Shown here in pieces: positions 56,913 to 64,000 of a stretch of 64,000 nucleotides of DNA (position 1 is the first letter of the stretch; the number at the start of each line of letters is the position of its first letter). The DNA is from Thalassobacillus devorans MSP14 (GTDB lineage Bacteria; Bacillota; Bacilli; Bacillales; Halobacillaceae): the NCBI RefSeq assembly GCF_000496835.1, contig NZ_KI543237.1, forward strand, positions 722,641 through 786,640, in the 5' to 3' direction. The translations under genes and the position numbers were made by a program. The notes below the pieces were generated by a model that saw only the letters and a list, made by a program, of their open reading frames with translations, ran no database searches and had not been told where the DNA came from.

Positions 56913-57125
56913 TTATGCTTTAACGCTAAACCCTTTGTTCTGATTCACGTGCTTAGAAGCGGGCGTATCGGGCTTATATTGTAAACATTCCGTTCCAGTC
57001 GTTTTTTTCACCAGTATGGATGGCATTTCTCTTGTTTTGAATCCATAGGCCCTACACCCTCTCGGAAACTGGGGATTCCAGGTCGTGAAAAAGGACTCAC
57101 ACCGGAAACAATTGACTCTTTCCAT
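56913..57125 (-). CDS. Small cysteine-rich protein (CxxC), conserved in Bacillaceae
   Basis: 70 residues from the ATG at 57125, which lies 8 bases after GGAGG; the longer frame to 57344 is antisense to ywaF. ERVNCFRCESFFTTWNPQFP carries a CxxC pair, with further Cys at GCRAYGF and ECLQYKP, a possible small zinc site. Relatives are sometimes labelled uracil-DNA glycosylase, which looks wrong for this size. Function unknown. Confidence 0.72.
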   Translation of the reverse strand: MERVNCFRCESFFTTWNPQFPRGCRAYGFKTREMPSILVKKTTGTECLQYKPDTPASKHVNQNKGFSVKA

Positions 57126-57197
57126 CATATCTCCCTCCGATATAGCTATGATAGAATAATAGCACAGAATAAATAAAGGAAAATAGGATGATGGTGT

Positions 57198-57929
57198 ATG
57201 AAACAATGGTTCGGTAGTGGTACTGATCAACCGTTCGACATGTTCGGCGTAAGTCATGTCATCATGCTGGCCATCTATTTGGCAGGCCTGGCATTGATAC
57301 TCCTTGGGTATAAAAAGCTGAAAAAAGATCAGACAATCTATCAATGGATACGATGGTTTTTATTCGCTTTGCTGATTATTTCCGAAATCACTTACCAAAC
57401 CTGGGCAGTAGTTAACGGCGTATGGAGCAGTAAAGATTACCTGCCGTTACATCTGTGCGGTATTGCATCTTTAGTGGCTGCCACTGCGCTTTGGAAACCA
57501 AATCATACGTTGATTAAAATCACCTATTTCATCGCCGTTATTCCTGCATTGATGGCTTTAATGACACCAGACCTCCCCCATGACTACCAGCACTACCGTT
57601 ACTGGAAATTCTTCATCCATCATATAGGGATCTCCTGGTCCGGGGTACTCCTGGCACTCGTTCATCCCGTAATCATCACCTGGAAAACTACCATGAAGGC
57701 TTATGGACTCCTGGTAATTTACGCCATTCTGATCGGCTTTGTCAATCAAGTGATCGGTTCGAATTATTTATATTTATCCAGGACGCCTGGCAAGGGAACT
57801 CCCCTTGATTTATTAGGTGATGGTTTCTGGTATTATATCAATCTTGGAATTCTCGCTTTTGCTTCTTTTTGGCTGCTTTATTTTATCTATCAACTTTTCA
57901 CAAGATGCAAACCTTCCTCCTCTCTATAA
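57198..57929 (+). CDS. ywaF: YwaF family membrane protein (TIGR02206)
   Basis: 243 residues, about seven membrane helices. Recognised from QWFGSGTDQPFDMFGVSHVI and the DYLPLHLCGIASLVAA segment. Function unknown. It is divergent from the small Cys-rich gene with 72 bases between. Repeat R5 begins 35 bases after its stop. Confidence 0.9.
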   Translation: MKQWFGSGTDQPFDMFGVSHVIMLAIYLAGLALILLGYKKLKKDQTIYQWIRWFLFALLIISEITYQTWAVVNGVWSSKDYLPLHLCGIASLVAATALWKPNHTLIKITYFIAVIPALMALMTPDLPHDYQHYRYWKFFIHHIGISWSGVLLALVHPVIITWKTTMKAYGLLVIYAILIGFVNQVIGSNYLYLSRTPGKGTPLDLLGDGFWYYINLGILAFASFWLLYFIYQLFTRCKPSSSL

Positions 57930-57963
57930 CGAATCCAGGAAATATCTACTTGACTGAAAGTGC

Positions 57964-58646
57964 TTATTCAACAATATAGCCGACTCGTGAAAGACTCAGT
58001 TTCAAGGTTCTTTACCATAAAAGCGTTAGGGGTGGCTTGGAAACTACTCGCTTTCCAGCTTCATCGCCTAGACACTCGCGACATAAGCAGTCCATCAACG
58101 GGAAGAAAGAACACTTCCCTTTTGCTGTTCTGCTTATGCGTGTCGTGTCTCCCAAGGCGATTACACAATTATTTCTTTCCTGCGGGGGACCTGGCGAGCT
58201 TCCTCGGGCTATCGCCCTGTGGGATCTCGCCTAACTCCTTCTCCCGCGGGAGTCTCGCAGTTTCCCACCCACCCCATCCGAAGGATGGGAGAAACGAACC
58301 CCTGCCATAAATTAAAATGTCTTCCACAAATCATATAGAACTATCATGCAGGTAATAAGCACGTTTCATGAATAACTCTCCCTATGGTTGAAAGAGGCTT
58401 AGATGCTTCCGTACTTCTCAAAAACGCAAGGAGGGCCGGGAAATTGCGAGACTCCTCGAAAATGCTACGCATTTTCTTCGTGCGGTGTTTATTCAAGAAG
58501 CTTATTCAAAGTCCTATGGGAGGATAGGACATGGTGAGATCCCGCAAGGCGAAGCCTGAGGAAGCTCACCACATGCCCACGGAAAGCGATCCGTTTTCCC
58601 AGCCGCCATAATCGCTACCTGAAATCTTGAAACTGAGTCTTCAGGA
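57964..58646 (+). repeat. Large dispersed repeat, copy R5 with two nested insertions
   Basis: The longest copy, about 683 bp, subfamily B. Its terminal inverted repeats are the best preserved: AAGACTCAGTTTCAAG occurs exactly at both ends in opposite orientation. The left arm (58045-58265) is split by a 124-bp hairpin insertion at 58057-58180. The right arm carries a 59-bp insertion at 58457-58515 that R1 also has. It fills the ywaF-ctaE gap and contains no gene. Confidence 0.88.
58057..58180. mobile_element. Nested hairpin insertion (MITE-like) inside R5
   Basis: Absent from R6 at the same place. It is flanked by CTTTCC on both sides (58051-58056 and 58175-58180), as expected for a 6-bp target duplication. 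Its ends fold back: TCGCCTAGACAC and CATAAGCAG on the left pair with the matching parts near 58130-58160. An inner GGGAAG/CTTCCC stem lies at 58100-58119. Too short to encode a protein. Confidence 0.65.
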
Positions 58647-58702
58647 AATAATTGTAGATTTAATAATGAGATTTAACAGAGACGATGGGTAAAATGAGAG
58701 AT

Positions 58703-58737
58703 AAAAAGCCCAAAGCTGCAGTAGAGCTTCGGGCTTG
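58703..58737 (-). terminator. Terminator after ctaE
   Basis: AAGCCC(G)AAGCT-type arms at 58705-58716 and 58725-58736 pair, with TTTTTATC on the minus strand. It ends the oxidase operon. Confidence 0.85.
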
Positions 58738-58743
58738 TTGCTG

Positions 58744-59319
58744 TCAGAACAAGTATGGCGTGTAGACGATAATAACGATCAGCACCCAAATGATATCGAC
58801 AAAGTGCCAATAGTAATTAAAAATCCTATGTTTTTCAGCAAAAAGGTTGAAGGGAAGCAGTTTGCGTTGAATAAGAAGAACTATCATCCAGCCAAGTCCA
58901 AAGAGTACGTGGGAAGCGTGGAGACCCACCAGTACAAAATAGGAGGCTAGAAAGTTGTTTTTCGCGACTGTATGTCCTTCAGATATAAACTTATAGAATT
59001 CGTCCACTTCAAAATACATGAACGTCGCTCCAAAGGTAAATGTAATCAACAGTCCTGTCAGTATCATCCTGGCGTTCTTTCGATCCAGCCCTTTCTCCGC
59101 TATCATCAATGTCCCACTGCTGGATAGAAGAAAAACCGATGCCAGGACGACAGTGTGGAGTTTGAAAAGTTCACCAGGATAAAGCCCCATTTGGGGAGGT
59201 GTATAAATAATATAAGTCGCAAACAGCGTTGAAAACATGATCGCTTCCACAAATAAATAAATGAAAAACCCCATACGTTTATCGCCATATAAATCTTTGG
59301 ACATTGTTTTACTGCTCAT
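58744..59319 (-). CDS. ctaE: Cytochrome oxidase subunit III
   Basis: 191 residues, five membrane helices, without the two N-terminal helices of long subunit III. The FFIYLFVEAIMFSTLFATYI segment and LVGLHASHVLFGLGWM carry the conserved Glu and His. The start at 59319 follows GGAGG and overlaps the ctaD stop; the extension to 59379 is rejected. No subunit IV gene follows; the operon ends at a terminator. Confidence 0.9.
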   Translation of the reverse strand: MSSKTMSKDLYGDKRMGFFIYLFVEAIMFSTLFATYIIYTPPQMGLYPGELFKLHTVVLASVFLLSSSGTLMIAEKGLDRKNARMILTGLLITFTFGATFMYFEVDEFYKFISEGHTVAKNNFLASYFVLVGLHASHVLFGLGWMIVLLIQRKLLPFNLFAEKHRIFNYYWHFVDIIWVLIVIIVYTPYLF

Positions 59320-61237
59320 TGTCCATTTCCTCCCTTTCATAAGCGGGCTTCCGTTCATCATTGAATGCCCGAATGACAAAAGAAGCTAATGCTGCAGCTC
59401 CGCCAAGTATTTGCATCCATATCCATCCATAGATGAACCCGAAACTCATTATGGTCAGCGCCACAGAAAGAAACATCGGCTGCACGGTTTTGACAGAGAC
59501 CGGAGATGCACGATGATTCTCTGTATGAGGCAGTTCTTTCTTTTCTAGTTTCGCCCACCATAAAGGGTCACGCCGGGATATTACCGGCATTTTTTCAAAC
59601 GGATGCTCAGGAGATGGAGACGGAACGGACCACTCCAGTGTCCTACCATCCCACGGGTCAGCACCTGCGTTCTCTTCTTTCTTACGGTGTGTTTTATACA
59701 CGTTCCAAAGAACGATCAGCATACTTGCCCCCATCATGAATGCCCCGATGGAACTGATAAAGTTGTATACGAACACGCCGTCTTCCCAGGTATAATCATA
59801 GACACGGCGAGGCATTCCGTTTAACCCCGCAAGATGCTGCGGGAAGAATGTCAGGTGGAAACCGATCAAGAACAACCAGAAGTGCCATTTACCCAGCTTA
59901 TCATCCAGCATTTTTCCAGTGATCTTGGGATACCAGTAATAGATGCCAGCGAAAGATCCCAGTACGGTTGAACCTATGATGACATAATGGAAATGGGCGA
60001 CCACAAAATAGGTATCGTGGTACTGCATATCTGCTGCGGCAGATGCAAGCATGACACCAGTCACCCCTCCCATGACGAAGGTCGGGATAAAACCGAGCGC
60101 AAAAAGCATCGGAGTTTGAATCCTGATGACACCCTTCCTCATCGTGAATAACCAGTTAAACACTTTGATGCCAGTGGGGATGGCGATCATCATTGTCGTT
60201 ATCGCGAAGAATGTGTTGGCAAACGGTCCTAGACCTACAGTGAACATATGATGGGCCCATACCATCAAGCCTAACAATCCAATTAAAGCTAATGCGGCAA
60301 CCATGGAGGTATATCCAAATACATTTTTTCGAGAAAAAGCAGAAATGATATCAGAAAATATCCCGAACGCAGGAAGCGCAAGAATATAAACTTCCGGATG
60401 ACCGAAGATCCAGAATAAATGCTGCCAATAGACAGGGTGACCTAACTCTCCCATAAAAAACTGGGAACCGAATTGACGATCGAATTGAAGAAGTAATAAT
60501 GCAATCGCCAATACTGGAAATGCAACGAGAATCAAGAAGGATGTAATCAAGCTAGCCCATGGAAACAGCGGCATCCTCGTCAACTTTAGACCAGGTGCCC
60601 GGAGCCGCAGTATCGTAACAAGCATATTGATGGCAGCAAAAATCGTCCCTAACCCGGAAACCTGGAGACCGAGTATGTAGTAATTATTATTCGGTCCAGC
60701 CGTAAACGTTGAAGTGGACAATGGCGCATAAGCTGTCCACCCTGCATTTGGAGCAGCATTGAAAAAGAAAGCTGCAAAAAAAATCATTCCACCGGTAACA
60801 AACAGATAAACGGAAACTAAGTTCAAATATGGAAAAGCTAAATCATTCGCCCCTATCTGCAAGGGTACCGCCACATTCATTAAACCAATCAACAGAGGTG
60901 TGGCAACGAAAAATATCATCATCGTTCCATGAGTTGTAAATATTTCATTATATTTATCGCCTTGAAAGACCCAAAACTGGTTTTCAGGAGTGATCAGCTG
61001 AAGCCGGATGAACAAGGCATCTACACCGGCTCTGAAAAAGAATAAGATGGAAAAAATGATATAGACTGTACCGATCTTTCTATGATGAGTGCTCGTAGCA
61101 TAGTCCCAAATGACCGGCCAGGCCCTTTTTTTAGTTAGCCAATATAATACAAGCGGCCCTGTGATAATCATCAGCACCCATGCAGCTATGACGTCCGTGG
61201 GTAATAAGATCAGTTTACCAAATAGGTTGATTTCCAT
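59309..61237 (-). CDS. ctaD: Cytochrome oxidase subunit I (aa3-type)
   Basis: Heme-copper oxygen reductase core, 642 residues. Heme a ligand in TTHGTMMIFF, CuB ligand and cross-linked Tyr in FGHPEVYILALP (also carrying the D-channel Glu, so A1 type), CuB pair in VWAHHMFTVGLG, and heme ligands in FVVAHFHYVIIG. The long C-terminal part has two extra hydrophobic segments. It could be a second, alternative oxidase rather than the main ctaCDEF set; that is inference from the missing neighbours. Confidence 0.94.
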   Translation of the reverse strand: MEINLFGKLILLPTDVIAAWVLMIITGPLVLYWLTKKRAWPVIWDYATSTHHRKIGTVYIIFSILFFFRAGVDALFIRLQLITPENQFWVFQGDKYNEIFTTHGTMMIFFVATPLLIGLMNVAVPLQIGANDLAFPYLNLVSVYLFVTGGMIFFAAFFFNAAPNAGWTAYAPLSTSTFTAGPNNNYYILGLQVSGLGTIFAAINMLVTILRLRAPGLKLTRMPLFPWASLITSFLILVAFPVLAIALLLLQFDRQFGSQFFMGELGHPVYWQHLFWIFGHPEVYILALPAFGIFSDIISAFSRKNVFGYTSMVAALALIGLLGLMVWAHHMFTVGLGPFANTFFAITTMMIAIPTGIKVFNWLFTMRKGVIRIQTPMLFALGFIPTFVMGGVTGVMLASAAADMQYHDTYFVVAHFHYVIIGSTVLGSFAGIYYWYPKITGKMLDDKLGKWHFWLFLIGFHLTFFPQHLAGLNGMPRRVYDYTWEDGVFVYNFISSIGAFMMGASMLIVLWNVYKTHRKKEENAGADPWDGRTLEWSVPSPSPEHPFEKMPVISRRDPLWWAKLEKKELPHTENHRASPVSVKTVQPMFLSVALTIMSFGFIYGWIWMQILGGAAALASFVIRAFNDERKPAYEREEMDNEQ

Positions 61238-61265
61238 GGTTTCACCCTTTTCTCTGTTAGTGTCA

Positions 61266-61949
61266 TTATTTCTTTGACAGCCAAGTCTGAAATTCAGCTT
61301 GTTTGATTACTTTTGTTTCGAACCTCATATCAGCATGAAGCGTTCCACAATATTCCGCACATTTCCCCTGATAGGTGCCTGTTTCTTCCGGGGTAACCTT
61401 CAGTCTTGTTTCTTCACCAGGTAATACATCAATTTTTCCTGCTAGTTTTGGCACCCAAAAAGAATGGATCACATCTTTTGAGGTTAAGTGGAAAATAACT
61501 TCCCGATCTTTCGGTAAAACTAATGTTTTGTGGGTTTTTTCACCGTTCTCATACTCAAAAGTCCACCTGAATTGCTCTCCCGTAACATTGACATGGAGGG
61601 CGTTATCATCTGAACTTGCTCCAATATAGGAGACATCATACGTAATCATCACAGTAGGGACCGCCAGTCCAATCAGGAGGATAATAGGAAATACAGTCCA
61701 GATGATTTCCAGTGTCCTGTTCCCTTCTTCATGTTTTGGAATATCATGACGATTTTTTTCTGTTTCCCTGTATTTCACTGTAAAAGTAATAAAAAGAAGC
61801 GCTACCACTAATACGACGAACATCATGATGCCAAAACTTAAGTAAATTAAAAAGGCCTGATCAGAAGCTGTCTGGCTTTTCGGATCAAGCACACGCAGAT
61901 TGCACCCAGAAAGGATGAGCAAAATCGGTATCATTGCAAGTTTTTTCAT
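61266..61949 (-). CDS. ctaC: Cytochrome oxidase subunit II (CuA, lipoprotein)
   Basis: 227 residues from the ATG at 61949. Lipoprotein signal with lipobox LSGC, two membrane helices, then the extracellular CuA domain with HSFWVP, KCAEYCGTLHADM (two Cys, His, Met). The cytochrome c domain of caa3-type subunit II is absent, so electrons must come from a separate cytochrome c or directly from quinol; CuA favours the former. First gene of ctaC-ctaD-ctaE. The ribosome site is weak. Confidence 0.92.
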   Translation of the reverse strand: MKKLAMIPILLILSGCNLRVLDPKSQTASDQAFLIYLSFGIMMFVVLVVALLFITFTVKYRETEKNRHDIPKHEEGNRTLEIIWTVFPIILLIGLAVPTVMITYDVSYIGASSDDNALHVNVTGEQFRWTFEYENGEKTHKTLVLPKDREVIFHLTSKDVIHSFWVPKLAGKIDVLPGEETRLKVTPEETGTYQGKCAEYCGTLHADMRFETKVIKQAEFQTWLSKK

Positions 61950-62065
61950 AGCTCCACGCAACCTTTACCAATAAAATTTTAAAAACGTTATTAACCCTTT
62001 AACCTCTCCATAAAGTTATTAAACCTTTGGATTTCTGAAACGTTATTGGATATTTTCACAAGAAT
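61950..62065. other. Upstream region of the oxidase operon
   Basis: AT-rich stretch between the ctaC start and repeat R6. It must hold the operon promoter, but I see no confident sigma-A site or operator. Confidence 0.4.
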
Positions 62066-62572
62066 CTTATTCAACAAAATGGCCGGATTATGTAAGACTT
62101 GGTTTCAAGATAAGGGTTCTTTATCATAAAAGCGTCAGGGGTGGTTTGGAAACTACTCGCTTTCCTGCGGGGGACCTGGCGAGCTTCCTCGGGCTATCGC
62201 CCTGTGGGATCTCGCCTATCTCCTTCTCCCGCGGGAGTCTCGCAGTTTCCCTACCACCCCATCCGAAGGATGGGAGAAACGAACCCCTGCCATACATGAA
62301 GATGTCTTCCAAATTCACCGCCAAACAAGGCCTCTTTGTACCTATTAGTATGGTTGGATGACTCTGCCTGCCAATGTTTTCGTTTCTCTTATAGACGTAA
62401 GGAGGGCCGGGAAATTGCGAGACTCCAATGGGAGGATAGGACATGGTGAGATCCCGCAAGGCGGAGCCTGAGGAAGCTCACCGTCCGCCCATGGAAAGCG
62501 AGTGATTTCCCGGACCTCCAAACGCTTATCGCCATAACGGAAACAGTTTCTCTCGAAACTGAGTCTTCAGGA
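62066..62572 (+). repeat. Large dispersed repeat, copy R6
   Basis: About 507 bp, subfamily B, the cleanest copy. Left terminal stretch CTTATTCAACAAAATGGCCG, then AAGACTTGGTTTCAAGATA; right end CTCGAAACTGAGTCTTCAG. Left arm 62147-62260 and right arm 62401-62519 are inverted copies, similar at roughly three of four positions by eye, around a centre of about 140 bases. Same orientation as R5, so the two bracket the oxidase operon as direct repeats. Confidence 0.88.
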
Positions 62573-62773
62573 ATAGGGAGCTTATCTGTAAATTCAAATC
62601 GGAGGTTCAAAAGAGCCAAAACTTTTATCTTATTTCGAAATATGGGGAATTACGGATGTAATTCCAATAATATATTTTCAGAAGATAGCTTGTCATGATT
62701 ATTTAAATTTACTTAATTACAGTGACAATATATAATGATAGTAATTTATTGTTAAAAGGGACTGAATTGTTTT
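62573..62773. other. AT-rich upstream region of the RsbR-like gene
   Basis: Very AT-rich, with TATATAATG near 62740 on the plus strand as a possible -10 region. No other feature seen. Confidence 0.4.
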
Positions 62774-63628
62774 ATGGTGCAAAAAGAACACGTGGTATTC
62801 TTCCAAAAGAAAATATCTGAAAACGTTGACGAATTGACTGAAAGAATATTCACTTTATCTGAACATAGGTACCCGCAAGAACTAGCAAAGTTAACCGAAG
62901 AAGACTTAAAAGATAATAAAAGAGTCGTCCATGAACTATTTGAAACAATTGCTAAAACAATGCTATATGTAGAGAAATCTAATGAAATAGCCGCTCAATG
63001 GGGAGAGGAAGTCGGAAAAACAGCTGTCCGCCAGGGTGGTTCTTTAAGTGATGCGTTGGAGAGAATCGGAATATACAAAGAAGTGCTTTGGACATTTATC
63101 GAGGAAACAGCAAGGGAAACCGATTATAACTTCACCCACATCATTGAAGTGGTGACACGTACGGATGATATCTTCAACCATATCGTGCATGGGTTCAGTC
63201 TTAGTTTCGCTCGGGAAGAAGAGCGGATTCTTAGAGATTATGAAGAAAAATACCTTAAGCTTTCTACTCCAATTGTCCCAATCAAAGACTCCGCCGCTAT
63301 CCTGCCAATCATCGGAGAGATTGATCAGAAGCGGGCAGATGTCCTGATGGATGAGACATTGAAAGAAGTGAGCAATTGGAATATCGACTGGCTGATCATC
63401 GATTTATCCGGTGTATATGATGTGAACAACTCTTTTATGAGCCATTTGTATCGTCTGCTTGATTCCCTGACTCTATTAGGGATTACACCGCTCCTTACCG
63501 GTATGAGACCTGACCTCAGCATGCAGGCAACCAAACTTGGGTTATTTCAAACGAGCAAAAACCGCATTACCACCTGCTCTTCGTTGAAACAAGCGATTGA
63601 ATTGTTAGACAAGAAAAACATCTCATAA
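62774..63628 (+). CDS. RsbR-like stressosome protein (STAS domain)
   Basis: 284 residues. The N-terminal part (1-155) is a helical sensor domain unlike the globin fold of RsbRA, closer to RsbRD-type. The C-terminal STAS domain begins near STPIVPIKDSAAILP. IIDLSGVYDVNNSFMSH aligns with the phosphorylated site of RsbR and RsbS; Ser220 is the likely acceptor, with Asn in place of the usual preceding Asp. LLTGMRPDLS matches the second conserved segment. A role in sigma-B control is inference. Confidence 0.88.
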   Translation: MVQKEHVVFFQKKISENVDELTERIFTLSEHRYPQELAKLTEEDLKDNKRVVHELFETIAKTMLYVEKSNEIAAQWGEEVGKTAVRQGGSLSDALERIGIYKEVLWTFIEETARETDYNFTHIIEVVTRTDDIFNHIVHGFSLSFAREEERILRDYEEKYLKLSTPIVPIKDSAAILPIIGEIDQKRADVLMDETLKEVSNWNIDWLIIDLSGVYDVNNSFMSHLYRLLDSLTLLGITPLLTGMRPDLSMQATKLGLFQTSKNRITTCSSLKQAIELLDKKNIS

Positions 63629-63672
63629 CCAACAAAGCCAGCTTCCCACGCAGGAGAAGCTGGCTTTGTTCC
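63629..63672. terminator. Bidirectional terminator
   Basis: AACAAAGCCAGCTTC at 63631-63645 pairs perfectly with its complement at 63656-63670. It serves both converging genes. Confidence 0.92.
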
Positions 63673-63673
63673 G

Positions 63674-63979
63674 TTATTCACTTTTGTCCCCATGAAGCTT
63701 TTCTAATCGTTGTACCCTTGCTTCTAATCTTTCGTATTCGTCTTTCGTTACAAAGCCCATCTCTTTGGCACGCTGTTGCATTTTCGCTTTGCCTTGCTCA
63801 CTCCACTCAGCATCTTTCTGCATTCCTTTAGCCATAAATTCATCAAACATTTCACGTGCCTGCGAGGGACTGACATCTCCCCGCTGGACTAGGTCATCTA
63901 ACAGCTTTTCTGCTTTTTCTTTCCCGCTCAAAGCTGCTCCAAGTCCTAGATAAAACCCTTTTTTCAACAGGTCACTCAT
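63674..63979 (-). CDS. Phasin-like / polyhydroxyalkanoate granule-type small protein
   Basis: 101 residues, helical, with a short hydrophobic N-terminus (LLKKGFYLGLGAALSGKEKAEK) and a coiled-coil-like end (YERLEARVQRLEKLH). It resembles small PHA granule-associated or phasin-family proteins that are widespread in Bacilli regardless of polyester synthesis. No pha genes are in the window, so the role is open. GGAGGGG precedes the ATG. Confidence 0.8.
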   Translation of the reverse strand: MSDLLKKGFYLGLGAALSGKEKAEKLLDDLVQRGDVSPSQAREMFDEFMAKGMQKDAEWSEQGKAKMQQRAKEMGFVTKDEYERLEARVQRLEKLHGDKSE

Positions 63980-64000
63980 TATTGACCCCTCCTATTCAAA

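Noticed and set aside
56913-57344. 143-codon frame extending the small Cys-rich gene
   Set aside because: The extra part is antisense to ywaF and has no ribosome site; the ATG at 57125 has GGAGG.

Overview
The window is chromosomal DNA from a low-to-moderate GC, endospore-forming Bacillaceae. Gene order is close to the ywl-ywk-ywj-ywi-ywh-ywf-ywd-ywa stretch of the Bacillus subtilis chromosome. Sporulation and germination genes are present (spoIIR, spo0F, cwlJ, gerQ). The sequence style and the dispersed GC-rich repeats suggest a halophilic genus such as Halobacillus or a relative; that genus call is inference. No rRNA, tRNA, CRISPR array, prophage or intact transposase gene was seen.

Layout: 1-8.6 kb holds a minus-strand block (spoIIR, a ywlB-position gene, ywlC, mntP, an enlarged ywlE, rpiB, ywlG, glyA, upp, wecB). 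A DnaA-box cluster lies between ywlB and ywlC. 9.2-22.6 kb holds prmC, prfA, a YhcN/YlaJ-type lipoprotein, tdk, a type B rpmE, rho, glpX, murA2, a transaldolase, fba, spo0F, ywjG, pyrG and rpoE. pyrG has a readable GGGCTC start and attenuator. 23.3-35.1 kb is an expanded fatty-acid and branched-chain acyl-CoA operon: fadF, thiolase, hbd, two acyl-CoA dehydrogenases, meaB, a TetR regulator and the fused B12 mutase icmF. It carries a FadR-type box at its start and a perfect CcpA cre site before the thiolase. 35.2-44.0 kb holds a phospholipase D-type cardiolipin synthase, a XapX protein, argS, ywiB, speB, speE, a class A PBP and ywhD. 44.7-50.5 kb holds a broken ywhB, a DDAH-like enzyme, three tandem small stress-type genes (two with KGG repeats), ywgA, ywfO and lipL. 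50.7-64 kb holds pta, hemQ, cwlJ-gerQ, ywdK, ywdI, a GNAT, an NSS transporter, ywaF, a three-gene cytochrome oxidase operon, an RsbR-like STAS protein and a phasin-like protein.

The most unusual content is a family of six large (about 450-690 bp) noncoding repeats at 1-446, 8686-9182, 38874-39326, 44172-44698, 57964-58646 and 62066-62572. Each complete copy I could align has short imperfect terminal inverted repeats and two inverted arms of about 105 bp around a variable centre, so a transcript could fold back on itself. One copy carries a nested hairpin insertion flanked by CTTTCC on both sides. Two copies share a further insertion of about 60 bp. One copy abuts and truncates ywhB, removing its catalytic N-terminal proline. 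Two copies bracket the oxidase operon. I see no transposase, so a non-autonomous mobile element or a structured RNA family are both open.

Smaller points of interest are two places where the Shine-Dalgarno sequence sits in the 3' arm of a terminator-like hairpin (before mntP and before the ywlB-position gene), an arginine phosphatase with a charged insertion of about 55 residues, a 20-bp-periodic TTTGCGA repeat, and a possible short terminated transcript between ywfO and lipL. All calls come from reading the sequence; no database search was run.
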